Assembly: GCA_903923915.1 (NCBI GenBank)
Contig: CAIXZI010000380.1
Coordinates: forward strand, 1 to 10,546
Reading direction: 5' to 3'
Origin: an uncultured Bacteroidota bacterium
GTDB taxonomy: Bacteria > Bacteroidota > Bacteroidia > B-17B0 > Aurantibacillaceae
Length of the DNA: 10,546 nucleotides
Shown here: positions 1-6,533 of the stretch, one piece after another
Layout: the number at the start of each line of letters is the position of its first letter
Numbering within the stretch: position 1 is the stretch's first letter
Program-made: the position numbers and the translations under genes
Notes under the pieces: model-generated
Told to the model about the DNA's origin: nothing
Databases searched by the model: none
The model's input: only the letters and a program-made list of their open reading frames with translations

Positions 1-71
1 AAAACTGGAATTTTAAGTAGTACATTATATCTTATCTATTACTTAGTATACTAATCCGCTGAATGTTGAAT

Positions 72-2693
72 TTATTCCCGGATACTTTTTCTGGCTTCCA
101 TAAGGTCTTCATTCGCTTTTTTTAGCTCAATTTCCAATCGTTTGGATGTTGTTATATCGGTGAATGTTAACACTAATCCGTCGATGCGGTCATCAAGGGT
201 CCGGTAGGGCATAATTCTTACGTTAAACCACCTGTTGTCTTTTGTGGAAATAGCTTTTTCTATGGTGCTTAAGGTTTTTAGTACCTGCCGGGTATTGCTT
301 TCAATTTCGGGATACAGCAAATTACTAACCAGATCGGTGAAAGGTCTCCCTACATCGGTAAGACGTAATTTAAAAATTGTAGTTACCGGATCTGTATACC
401 TTCTGATATTTAGGTCTTTGTCGAGGAAGAGTGTAGCTATTTCCGTGCTGTTTAACAGGTTTTTCATATCGTCATTCGCCCTGCCAAAATCCGAGATTTT
501 GCTTTGTAATTCGATATTTACCGTTTGAAGCTCCTCGTTGAGACTCTGCATCTCCTCCTTGGAGGTGGTAAGTTCTTCATTGGTTGATTGCAACTCTTCA
601 TTGGTTGATTGTAACTCCTCGTTGGTTGACTTAAGCTCCTCCTGTGAGGTTTGCATCTCTTCGCGAAGGTTTTGAAGATCTTCCATGCTTCTTTCCAGTT
701 CAATTTCCAATTCGCGCTGACGTTGTGATGCCTTGCCTTTTCTCAATTTATGTTGTGCCGGATCTGATTCGGTTAGGCCGGCAATATCCGAGAATACGAC
801 AAGAACCATTCCTTTAAGCAGGTCAGGACCTTCAATACATTGGACGGTTACATCCACTAACTGCTTGTTTCCGTTTGACCCTATTTTTACTTTTTGAACC
901 AGTTGTGGTTCATAGTTGATCAACGCCTTGCGGAATAGTCCTGGCAGGATGTCGCTTAGCCCTTCACGGGCCATTGCGAAGATGTTCCAATTTGCTTTAC
1001 CTGCGGCAGGTTCGAGGTATTTTCCGATTCGGCCCGTTATATAAAGAATATCCCCTTTTCCTCCGGCCAGAATGCTTGAAGGGGCAAATCGCTGAAGTAG
1101 AATTTGTTCAGTCAATGATTGCAGATTTTCGTTCGCCCTGGCCAATTTTCTGGTTTCGGGATTGGTTCGTTTATTGTTATAAAATGAACTTGGAAAGTCG
1201 ACAAGGTCTGGAGGAATTGCATTTATTGTGCGCCTATAAATTTTCAGCTTGTTATCTAACTCAATAAACACCGATTTATCTCCTCCGATTGATTCAGCGG
1301 TTCCCAATACCATAACGCCACCCGGATTCAAACTATAATGAAAGAGGGTGAGTAATTTTTTTTGCAATTCGGACTCCATGTAAATTAGTACATTTCGACA
1401 GGTCAGAATATCAATTTTTGTGAAGGGAGGATCTTTAATTAAATTCTGTGGTGCAAATACCACCATTTCGCGAATTGAGGTATTTATCTGGTAGCCGCCT
1501 GGTATCTCATTGAAATAGTGATTGATCCGTTCAGGCGAGATGTCAGCGACAATATTCGCCGGGAATATTCCTTTACGGGCGATCTCAATGGCGTCCGAGT
1601 CAAGATCTGTGGCGAAAATCTGCAGGGAGAGTGTCTTGTGATGCTTTAATTTCTCCATGGCGTCTTTGAAAATAATGGCCAGTGTATAGGCCTCTTCACC
1701 TGTTGAACACCCGGTAACCCAGGCGCGAAAAATATAACCTGATGGAGCCTCTTCAATCAGGGTGGGGAGAACATTTTCCCTGAGTTTTTCCCAAACTTCA
1801 GCATCGCGGAAAAAATTAGTCACCCCGATCAGTAATTCCTTAAAAAGGATCTCTGCCTCTTTGGGATTTTCCTGCAGGAAGCGAACATAATTCGATATTT
1901 TTTCTATCTGATGAATCCCCTTTCGTCTTTCGATACGTCGGAATAAGGTGTTTTTCTTATAGGATGAGAAGTCATGACCAACCTGTTCACGCAGGAGAAT
2001 AATGATTTTATCGAGGTTGCTTTTATTACGGATCTCAATTTGGGGATCGCTTTTGACGACCTGAAAGTATTTTAACAGCGCGATAAGTTTTGAAGGTAAC
2101 AGGTCGGCATTTGCTATAACATCTGCATTAACAGCCTCTACTGCACTGTTAGGCATCCCGTCAAATTTGGCAGAACCCGGTTCCTGTACCAGCACAAGTC
2201 CATTGTTTTCTTTAATTGCCTTTACCCCAAGTGTACCGTCAGAGCCCATCCCGGAGAGGATGATCCCAACGCTTTTCTCTTGCTGGTCAACTGCCAGTGA
2301 ACGGAAAAAAATGTCAATGGGAAGTCGCAGGCCACGTGGTTCTACAGGATCGAACAGGAAGAGCTCCCCTTTGAGGATCGACATACTTTTATTGGGGGGA
2401 ATCACATAAACGGAGTCGGGTTTCAATTTAAGGTGGTCGCTGGCCTGGATAACCTTCATGGGTGTTATCCGTTGCAAGAGCTGCGGCATAATCCCAACAT
2501 GAGTAGGATCCAGATGCTGAATCACCACGAATGCCATCCCGTTTTTAGCCGGCATATTTTGAAAAAACTGTTCAAGTGCCTCTAGTCCTCCTGCCGATGC
2601 CCCAATTCCAACAATCGGGAAGTGTATATTGGCTGATTTATTTGAATTTTCAACTTTTTCAGATTCCTCGGATGTGGATTTTCGGTTATTCAT
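72..2693 (-). CDS. CheB-CheR-PAS fusion: chemotaxis-type methylesterase/methyltransferase signalling protein
   Basis: The 873-residue protein has four regions. Residues 25-210 are a CheB methylesterase domain with the full catalytic triad: Ser33 in GASAGG, His60 in QHLD and Asp152 in GMGSDG. Residues 225-490 are a CheR methyltransferase domain, with an all-helical start (FRRIERRKG), a SAM-binding motif GCSTGEE (328-334), the acidic strand FATDLD and the TCRNVLIYM motif near 431-439. Residues 655-735 form a Glu-rich coiled coil with STNEELQ heptads. Residues 740-850 are a PAS domain. CheR methylates and CheB demethylates glutamates of chemoreceptors in classical systems. In fused proteins of this type the partner is usually unknown, so a signalling role is inferred. 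There is no receiver domain before CheB, and the protein stops about 25 residues after PAS without a kinase domain. It is cytoplasmic by sequence, with no signal peptide or membrane segment. A kinase fragment lies just upstream on the same strand. The ATG at 2693 sits shortly before the CheB domain and is a reasonable start. Confidence 0.93.
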   Translation of the reverse strand: MNNRKSTSEESEKVENSNKSANIHFPIVGIGASAGGLEALEQFFQNMPAKNGMAFVVIQHLDPTHVGIMPQLLQRITPMKVIQASDHLKLKPDSVYVIPPNKSMSILKGELFLFDPVEPRGLRLPIDIFFRSLAVDQQEKSVGIILSGMGSDGTLGVKAIKENNGLVLVQEPGSAKFDGMPNSAVEAVNADVIANADLLPSKLIALLKYFQVVKSDPQIEIRNKSNLDKIIILLREQVGHDFSSYKKNTLFRRIERRKGIHQIEKISNYVRFLQENPKEAEILFKELLIGVTNFFRDAEVWEKLRENVLPTLIEEAPSGYIFRAWVTGCSTGEEAYTLAIIFKDAMEKLKHHKTLSLQIFATDLDSDAIEIARKGIFPANIVADISPERINHYFNEIPGGYQINTSIREMVVFAPQNLIKDPPFTKIDILTCRNVLIYMESELQKKLLTLFHYSLNPGGVMVLGTAESIGGDKSVFIELDNKLKIYRRTINAIPPDLVDFPSSFYNNKRTNPETRKLARANENLQSLTEQILLQRFAPSSILAGGKGDILYITGRIGKYLEPAAGKANWNIFAMAREGLSDILPGLFRKALINYEPQLVQKVKIGSNGNKQLVDVTVQCIEGPDLLKGMVLVVFSDIAGLTESDPAQHKLRKGKASQRQRELEIELERSMEDLQNLREEMQTSQEELKSTNEELQSTNEELQSTNEELTTSKEEMQSLNEELQTVNIELQSKISDFGRANDDMKNLLNSTEIATLFLDKDLNIRRYTDPVTTIFKLRLTDVGRPFTDLVSNLLYPEIESNTRQVLKTLSTIEKAISTKDNRWFNVRIMPYRTLDDRIDGLVLTFTDITTSKRLEIELKKANEDLMEARKSIRE
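575..637 (-). repeat. 21-bp tandem repeat (three copies) encoding coiled-coil heptads
   Basis: Copies lie at 575-595, 596-616 and 617-637. The first two differ at a single base and the third is more diverged. Each encodes one seven-residue STNEELQ-type heptad of the linker between the CheR and PAS domains. The 21-base period keeps the frame, so gain or loss of a copy would change coiled-coil length without breaking the protein. Confidence 0.8.
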
Positions 2694-2830
2694 AAAAATA
2701 GATTTAGTTTATGCTCAGTGGCGCCGACCCGTTATGTTCCGAAAATTACACAAAAAATCGAATTTCCGAAAGTATTTAGCCTGTTAGCATTAATAAAATC
2801 TCCTGCGTATGTTTTTTCCCCTGAGGTACA

Positions 2831-2877
2831 GGTTCTATTGCGAAAGGTACTTTCTGCTTTTTATCAATTCAGGAACC
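2831..2877. other. Nested inverted repeats in the kinase/CheB-CheR intergenic gap
   Basis: An outer pair GGTTC (2831-2835) / GAACC (2873-2877) encloses a tighter hairpin, GAAAG (2842-2846), loop GTA, CTTTC (2850-2854), extended by a GC pair after one bulged base. It lies just 3' of the kinase stop codon on the minus strand. No strong T-run follows on that strand, so it is a weak candidate for an intrinsic terminator or a 3' processing structure. The rest of the 188-base gap (2694-2881) holds no small gene and no convincing promoter that I could see. Confidence 0.3.
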
Positions 2878-2881
2878 ATAT

Positions 2882-3385
2882 TTAGAAATTTTTCAGGGAT
2901 GGTAATGTACAATAGAAAATACTTCCTCTCTCCACTTCGCTTTTGACCCATAAATTCCCGCCGTGCTTTTCGACAATATCCCTGCAAATGTGGAGGCCAA
3001 GGCCACTACTCAATTCACCGTTAGTGCCCTTGCGATTTGTATTGATGTCCAGATTAAAAAGATTATCGATCATCTTTTGGTCCATACCAATGCCTGAATC
3101 TTTTATTGAAATCTCAACCCAGCTGTTAGTTAGTGGTTTGGCGGATACAGTCACCATTCCACCTGCCTGAGTAAATTTCACTGAATTAAACACCAGATTA
3201 TGAAACAGGGATCCCAGCATATATTTATCAGCGTATACCGTCATTCCTTCCGGAATTTCAATGTTAATTCCTATATTTTTTGCCTTAGCAGTCTCAAGAA
3301 TGGCATTTAAACTTTCGTCAACTCTTGGCCTTAAGAAACAGATTTCCGGGCTAAATGGGATCAATCCCCTTTCCATTCTCGACCA
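2882..3385 (-). CDS. Sensor histidine kinase, C-terminal fragment (catalytic ATPase domain only)
   Basis: The fragment is an HATPase_c catalytic domain of a two-component sensor kinase. Numbered from the internal Met at 3376, it has the N box (HNLVFNSVKF, Asn60 and Asn64), the G1 box (KDSGIGM, Asp93), an F-box-like LFNLD and the G2 box (SSGLGLHI, 124-130), then the usual KHGG...G..F.. ending. Three more residues, Trp-Ser-Arg, precede that Met in frame. W-S-R-M-x-R-G is the normal helix just after the dimerisation domain in this kinase family, so real homology runs to the Trp codon at 3383-3385 and then meets a stop (3386-3388). The Met is therefore internal and not a start. The phospho-accepting His, dimerisation helix and any sensor domain are missing. 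The break coincides with the junction to an unrelated plus-strand gene. It cannot work as a kinase as drawn. The next gene on the strand is the CheB-CheR-PAS protein, which lacks a kinase domain, so the intact kinase may have been its partner. Confidence 0.85.
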   Translation of the reverse strand, partial: WSRMERGLIPFSPEICFLRPRVDESLNAILETAKAKNIGINIEIPEGMTVYADKYMLGSLFHNLVFNSVKFTQAGGMVTVSAKPLTNSWVEISIKDSGIGMDQKMIDNLFNLDINTNRKGTNGELSSGLGLHICRDIVEKHGGNLWVKSEVERGSIFYCTLPSLKNF

Positions 3386-3392
3386 CTACAAA
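3376..3392. other. Probable chimeric junction between two genome segments
   Basis: To the left, minus-strand kinase homology continues without interruption to the Trp codon at 3383-3385. To the right, a plus-strand barrel gene is open with no start of its own. Both genes lose their 5' portions at this point. Base composition also changes: 28 of 60 bases are G or C at 2581-2640 and 25 at 3001-3060, against 18 at 3601-3660 and 16 at 3901-3960. No transposase, att-like duplication or terminal inverted repeat is visible. Confidence 0.7.
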
Positions 3393-4251
3393 CATTGTGG
3401 CCAGCCCTCCCGAACAAACCACGGATGTCTCTGCAAAAGATTCTGCACAAACCATAGTTGCTACAACTAAGAAAGATAGTGTAATTGCAAAAACAGATTC
3501 CGTCAAACCACTTGTAAAAACAGATAGCTCGATAAAAGAACCCATTTTAAATAGATGGGCTTTGTTATTAACGGGCGGACCAAACTTCTTTCTTAAAAAT
3601 ACACAAAATAGTTTATTTGATAATTCAGGCGAAAAACAACCCATAACTTATAACACTTCGTTTAAAGTTGAATACAGGCTACTTAAAAAAATTGCTATCT
3701 CTGCAGGACTTAATTACAGCTACTTTACTGCGCAGCAAGACGCCACACTTTTTTACTTTCCTAAAAATTTAACCGGCGATTTTATTTTTTATTCGTCTTA
3801 CGGCCCAATGGCAGTAGATAAAAACACCATGTTGCAAGGGTATTCTCCATTGGCACCTATAACCATGTTTCATGCAAACTATAGTTACACCTCTAAAATT
3901 AATACGTTGCAAATTCCTATTGAAGCAAAATGGTATTATGTAAACGGTAAAAAAATAAACCTGTATGCGGCTTTAGGTGCAAGTGCTCTATATGTATTAT
4001 CTGAACAAACAAAATTATCTGTTATAAAAGAACACTTTAATAACGACCTATCATATAATCAAATTAATACAAGTAAGTTTAATGCCTTGCTAATGCTTGG
4101 TTTGGGAGGAGATATAAAACTCTATAAAAAATTATATTTTACAATTGATGGTGGCTTTAGATACGGCACAGCCAATTTATCTAATACAACAGGCATAAAC
4201 ACAAACCTCACTTATTTTTCAGCAAACGGCGGATTAAAAATTAAATTATAA
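3385..4251 (+). CDS. PorT-like outer-membrane beta-barrel protein, N-terminally truncated at the junction
   Basis: The open frame formally starts at an ATG at 3355, but its first ten codons are the antisense of the kinase fragment, so the native sequence begins near 3385. Numbered from 3355, residues 11-65 form a Thr/Ser/Lys/Asp-rich low-complexity linker (repeated KTDS motifs). From residue 68 (LLLTGGPNFFL) there are alternating amphipathic strands typical of an 8-stranded barrel, including YRLLKKIAISAGLNYSY, TLQIPIEAKWYYV, NLYAALGASALYVL, LLMLGLGGDIKLYKKLYFTIDGGFRYG and the final strand ANGGLKIKL, ending at the C-terminus as barrels do. It is expected in the outer membrane. In Bacteroidota, barrels with such a linker often follow a single membrane helix and a cytoplasmic, anti-sigma-like N-terminus. 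That part would have lain upstream and is absent, so this architecture is inferred. Ligand and function are unknown. It is separated by 72 bases from the omega-amidase gene. Confidence 0.75.
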   Translation, partial: TTNIVASPPEQTTDVSAKDSAQTIVATTKKDSVIAKTDSVKPLVKTDSSIKEPILNRWALLLTGGPNFFLKNTQNSLFDNSGEKQPITYNTSFKVEYRLLKKIAISAGLNYSYFTAQQDATLFYFPKNLTGDFIFYSSYGPMAVDKNTMLQGYSPLAPITMFHANYSYTSKINTLQIPIEAKWYYVNGKKINLYAALGASALYVLSEQTKLSVIKEHFNNDLSYNQINTSKFNALLMLGLGGDIKLYKKLYFTIDGGFRYGTANLSNTTGINTNLTYFSANGGLKIKL

Positions 4252-4301
4252 ACTTTTACCTTTTTGATTTTACTGCAAGAAGCCATGATAAAATAGATTC
4301 C

Positions 4302-4309
4302 TATCTTTG
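4302..4309 (+). promoter_or_regulatory. Bacteroidota-type -7 promoter box upstream of the omega-amidase gene
   Basis: TATCTTTG matches the Bacteroidota -7 consensus TAnnTTTG exactly. It ends 14 bases before the ATG at 4324, implying a very short leader. No TTTG -33 box is found at the usual spacing; the nearest lies about 35 bases upstream, so this is a partial match only. Confidence 0.4.
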
Positions 4310-4323
4310 TTATTATTTTTAAG

Positions 4324-5121
4324 ATGGAAAAACTTTCTGTTACGCTCATACAAACATCTTTAGCTTGGGAAAATGCCAATGCTAATATTTCTCATTTTGA
4401 CAAAATAGTTTCTTCTGTTGATAAAACAGATATTGTTGTTTTACCCGAAATGTTTACTACCGGTTTTACCATGCAGCCCGCAAAAAACGCCGAACCAATG
4501 AATGGCAAAGGCTTGCAGTGGATGAAACAAAAAGCGACAGAAAAAAATTGTGTTATTACCGGAAGTATTTGTGTGGAAGAAAATAAAAAATTCTTCAATC
4601 GTTTGTACTGGGTTGAACCAAACACACAACAACATTATAACAAACGTCATTTGTTTAGAATGGGTACTGAAGATCAACATTATACCATGGGATTTGAAAA
4701 AATAATTCCTATTGTAAAAGGTTGGAAAATTTTGCCTTTGGTTTGTTACGATTTAAGGTTTCCAGTATGGAGTAGAAATAAATGGCAGTTAAAAAACAAC
4801 GAGTTAGTTGCCGATTATGATGTTTTAATTTACGTAGCTAATTGGCCTGAATTACGTAACCACCCTTGGAAACAATTGCTAATAGCGCGCGCCATCGAAA
4901 ACCAGTGCTATGTGATAGGTGTAAACCGTATTGGCATGGATGGAAACGGATTTAGCCACAGCGGCGATAGCGTTGTTATAAACCCATTAGGGCAAATAAT
5001 TAGCCACACAAAAGCGAATGAAGAAAGTGTTGAAACTGTTTTATTGGATTATGAGTTTTTGACAGATTTACGTAAGAAGTTTCCGGTAGGGTTGGATGCC
5101 GATAATTTTGAAATTAATTAA
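4324..5121 (+). CDS. yafV: Omega-amidase (YafV/Nit2-type, nitrilase superfamily)
   Basis: This 265-residue protein belongs to the carbon-nitrogen hydrolase superfamily and has its Glu-Lys-Cys catalytic triad: Glu42 in LPEMFTTGF, Lys107 in YNKRHLFRMG and Cys141 in VCYDLRFPVW. The surrounding signatures (HLFRMG followed by HYTMG, the FPVWSRN stretch after the catalytic Cys, and NRIGMDGNGFSHSGDS) are those of the YafV/Nit2 omega-amidase branch. These enzymes hydrolyse alpha-ketoglutaramate or alpha-ketosuccinamate to the dicarboxylic 2-oxo acid and ammonia, repairing the products of glutamine and asparagine transamination. Its length is normal for the branch (about 250-275) and there is no signal peptide, so it is cytoplasmic. 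The start at 4324 places the usual N-terminal strand SVTLIQTSLAW at residue 5. The leader is AT-rich with no Shine-Dalgarno, as is common in this phylum. It is followed by a REP-like intergenic element. Substrate identity is inferred from the family. Confidence 0.88.
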   Translation: MEKLSVTLIQTSLAWENANANISHFDKIVSSVDKTDIVVLPEMFTTGFTMQPAKNAEPMNGKGLQWMKQKATEKNCVITGSICVEENKKFFNRLYWVEPNTQQHYNKRHLFRMGTEDQHYTMGFEKIIPIVKGWKILPLVCYDLRFPVWSRNKWQLKNNELVADYDVLIYVANWPELRNHPWKQLLIARAIENQCYVIGVNRIGMDGNGFSHSGDSVVINPLGQIISHTKANEESVETVLLDYEFLTDLRKKFPVGLDADNFEIN

Positions 5122-5130
5122 TTGCGTTAG

Positions 5131-5214
5131 GGATTGTAGCAAGCTGCCGTGCAGCGCGAAAAGCCCTGTGCCGTAATCGGCAAACGCCCAGCCCTTCAAC
5201 AAGCTCAGGATGAC
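5131..5214. repeat. REP-like composite intergenic element with two hairpins and a widespread CTCAGGATGAC motif
   Basis: Between the omega-amidase and rpiB lies a GC-rich island in otherwise AT-rich spacer. It has three parts. The first is GGGATTGTAGC, a perfect hairpin GCTGC (5143-5147) / GCAGC (5151-5155) with a CGT loop, then GCGAAAAGCCC; the ends AGGG and CCCT are complementary. The second is a 5-bp hairpin TGCCG (5169-5173), loop TAAT, CGGCA (5178-5182). The third is the block 5191-5214, CCCTTCAACAAGC followed by TCAGGATGAC. From memory, both the GGGATTGTAGC...AAAAGCCC layout and the last block recur in intergenic regions of many Bacteroidota genomes. Copy number in this genome cannot be seen here. 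A GTG at 5149 opens a frame through it into rpiB, but that extension is not protein-like. Confidence 0.6.
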
Positions 5215-5241
5215 ATTAATAATAAATTAAAAAATAAAAAC

Positions 5242-5673
5242 ATGGAAATATTTATTGGTAGCGATCACGCAGGTTTTAGTTTGAAAGAAAAAATTAGAAA
5301 ATACTTAGCGGATAAAAAAGTTGAAGTGATTGATTGCGGCTGCTACAGTGAAGAGCGCGCTGACTATCCGGATTACGCGCACAAGGTGGCTGAAAATGTT
5401 TTAGCAGATAAAAACACTTTGGGCATTTTACTTTGTGGCAGCGGAAACGGCATAAATATTACAGCCAATAAACATGCGGGTATTCGCTCGGCACTTTGCT
5501 GGATGCCTGAAATTGCAAGCATGGCTCGCCAGCATAACAACGCTAACATTATGGCTTTGCCTGCGCGTTACATAGCTGAAGATGTTGCTTTTGCTTGTGT
5601 AGATGCCTATTTAGGCGCAAGTTTTGAAGGTGGGCGCCATCAAGACCGCATAAACAAAATAGAAAGCTGTTAA
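5242..5673 (+). CDS. rpiB: Ribose-5-phosphate isomerase B (RpiB/LacAB family)
   Basis: This 143-residue enzyme interconverts ribose 5-phosphate and ribulose 5-phosphate in the non-oxidative pentose phosphate pathway, in the cytoplasm. Visible family features are the N-terminal IGSDHAGF (Asp8, His9), DYPDYAHKVA (41-50), the active-site loop LLCGSGNG with Cys65 acting as the isomerisation base, AGIRSAL, RQHNNANIMALPAR (His98, Arg109) and the C-terminal GGRHQDRI. Its length matches the family (about 140-155). The ATG at 5242 was chosen because the conserved strand MEIFIGSDHAG starts there. A longer frame from GTG 5149 would add 31 residues encoded by the REP-like element, with no family homology. 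ALPAR in place of the commoner ALGAR is a minor substitution. LacA/LacB subunits and allose-6-phosphate isomerases share the fold, but the single complete gene with Cys65 favours RpiB. Confidence 0.93.
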   Translation: MEIFIGSDHAGFSLKEKIRKYLADKKVEVIDCGCYSEERADYPDYAHKVAENVLADKNTLGILLCGSGNGINITANKHAGIRSALCWMPEIASMARQHNNANIMALPARYIAEDVAFACVDAYLGASFEGGRHQDRINKIESC

Positions 5674-5715
5674 AAAACTTTGCATAACTAAAAAAACGTG
5701 GCATCTTAATTGCTG

Positions 5716-5723
5716 TATATTCG
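5716..5723 (+). promoter_or_regulatory. Weak -7-like promoter box upstream of the enoyl-CoA hydratase gene
   Basis: TATATTCG differs from the TAnnTTTG consensus at one position and lies 27 bases before the ATG at 5751. No -33 box is at the right spacing. The 8-base word TTGCATAA occurs on both sides of it, at 5680-5687 and 5724-5731, 44 bases apart, which may be chance. Confidence 0.2.
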
Positions 5724-5750
5724 TTGCATAAAAACAATCACATGCTAACC

Positions 5751-6533
5751 ATGACTCTTGAAAACGTATTAACAGCAGTAGAAAACAAGGTTTTGACGAT
5801 TACTGTTAATCGCCCCGATAAATTAAATGCACTTAATGCAAAAACAATAGAAGAACTTCATGAAACATTAATTGAAGCAGAAAACGATAAAGAAATTCGT
5901 GCCATTATTTTAACGGGATCCGGTGCAAAATCGTTTGTAGCCGGTGCTGATATTGCCGAGTTTGCTAACTTTAATATTGAACAAGGTAAATCGCTTAGCG
6001 CCACAGGGCATTTTAAACTTTTTAATTTTATTGAAAACTATTCTAAACCAATTATTGCGGCCGTTAATGGTTTTGCACTTGGCGGAGGCTTAGAACTTGC
6101 TATGGCCTGCCACATGCGCGTTGCGAGTGATAATGCTAAAATGGGTTTACCCGAAACATCGTTAGGAGTTATTCCTGGGTATGGCGGAACGCAGCGTTTG
6201 GCACAGCTTGTAGGCAAAGGCAAAGCTTTTGAAATGATTACTACAGCTGACATGATTAATGCACAAGACGCTTATAAATGGGGACTTGTAAATTATGTAG
6301 TAACTCCTGAAGAATTGCTTACTAAGTGTAAAGAAATTGCAGCTAAAATTACCAGTCGCTCTCCGGTGGCAGTAAAAACAGCTATTAAAGTAATTAATGC
6401 CGGCTTTAACAACAAGTACAATGGTTACGATGTTGAAATTGAAGAGTTTGGTAAAATGTTTGGTACTGCCGATTTTAAAGAAGGCGTAAAAGCATTTTTA
6501 GAAAAACGCAAACCATCTTTTAATGGAAATTAA
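5751..6533 (+). CDS. Enoyl-CoA hydratase/isomerase (crotonase) family protein
   Basis: This 260-residue crotonase-fold protein very likely hydrates trans-2-enoyl-CoA to 3-hydroxyacyl-CoA in fatty-acid or amino-acid degradation, in the cytoplasm. Numbered from 5751, it shows the N-terminal VNRPDKLNALN (19-29), the first oxyanion-hole segment SFVAGADI (61-68), the second oxyanion-hole and catalytic segment NGFALGGGLELAMAC with Glu115, and GLPETSLGVIPGYGGTQRL with Glu135. Both acidic residues equivalent to the hydratase pair Glu144/Glu164 of the rat enzyme are present, which supports a true hydratase over relatives lacking one. The C-terminal FKEGVKAFLEKRKP is typical. Three starts are possible: TTG 5724, ATG 5742 and ATG 5751. 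The last gives the usual spacing to the first strand and the family length. Its 3' end overlaps the DUF4296 gene by 11 bases, suggesting co-transcription. The exact chain length or pathway cannot be told from sequence. Confidence 0.92.
   Translation: MTLENVLTAVENKVLTITVNRPDKLNALNAKTIEELHETLIEAENDKEIRAIILTGSGAKSFVAGADIAEFANFNIEQGKSLSATGHFKLFNFIENYSKPIIAAVNGFALGGGLELAMACHMRVASDNAKMGLPETSLGVIPGYGGTQRLAQLVGKGKAFEMITTADMINAQDAYKWGLVNYVVTPEELLTKCKEIAAKITSRSPVAVKTAIKVINAGFNNKYNGYDVEIEEFGKMFGTADFKEGVKAFLEKRKPSFNGN

Noticed and set aside
1..71. Possible gene or terminator left of the CheB-CheR stop
   Set aside because: The 71 bases are AT-rich with no convincing hairpin or open frame that can be supported.
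3351..3644. Minus-strand 97-residue frame crossing the junction
   Set aside because: It is antisense to the barrel gene and out of frame with the kinase. It has no recognisable domain and exists only because of the join.
4392..4680. Two minus-strand frames opposite the omega-amidase gene
   Set aside because: They are shadows of a well-supported coding gene and show no protein-family features.
5149..5241. N-terminal extension of rpiB from a GTG at 5149
   Set aside because: The extra residues are encoded by the REP-like hairpins and have no counterpart in the family. The conserved N-terminus begins at ATG 5242.
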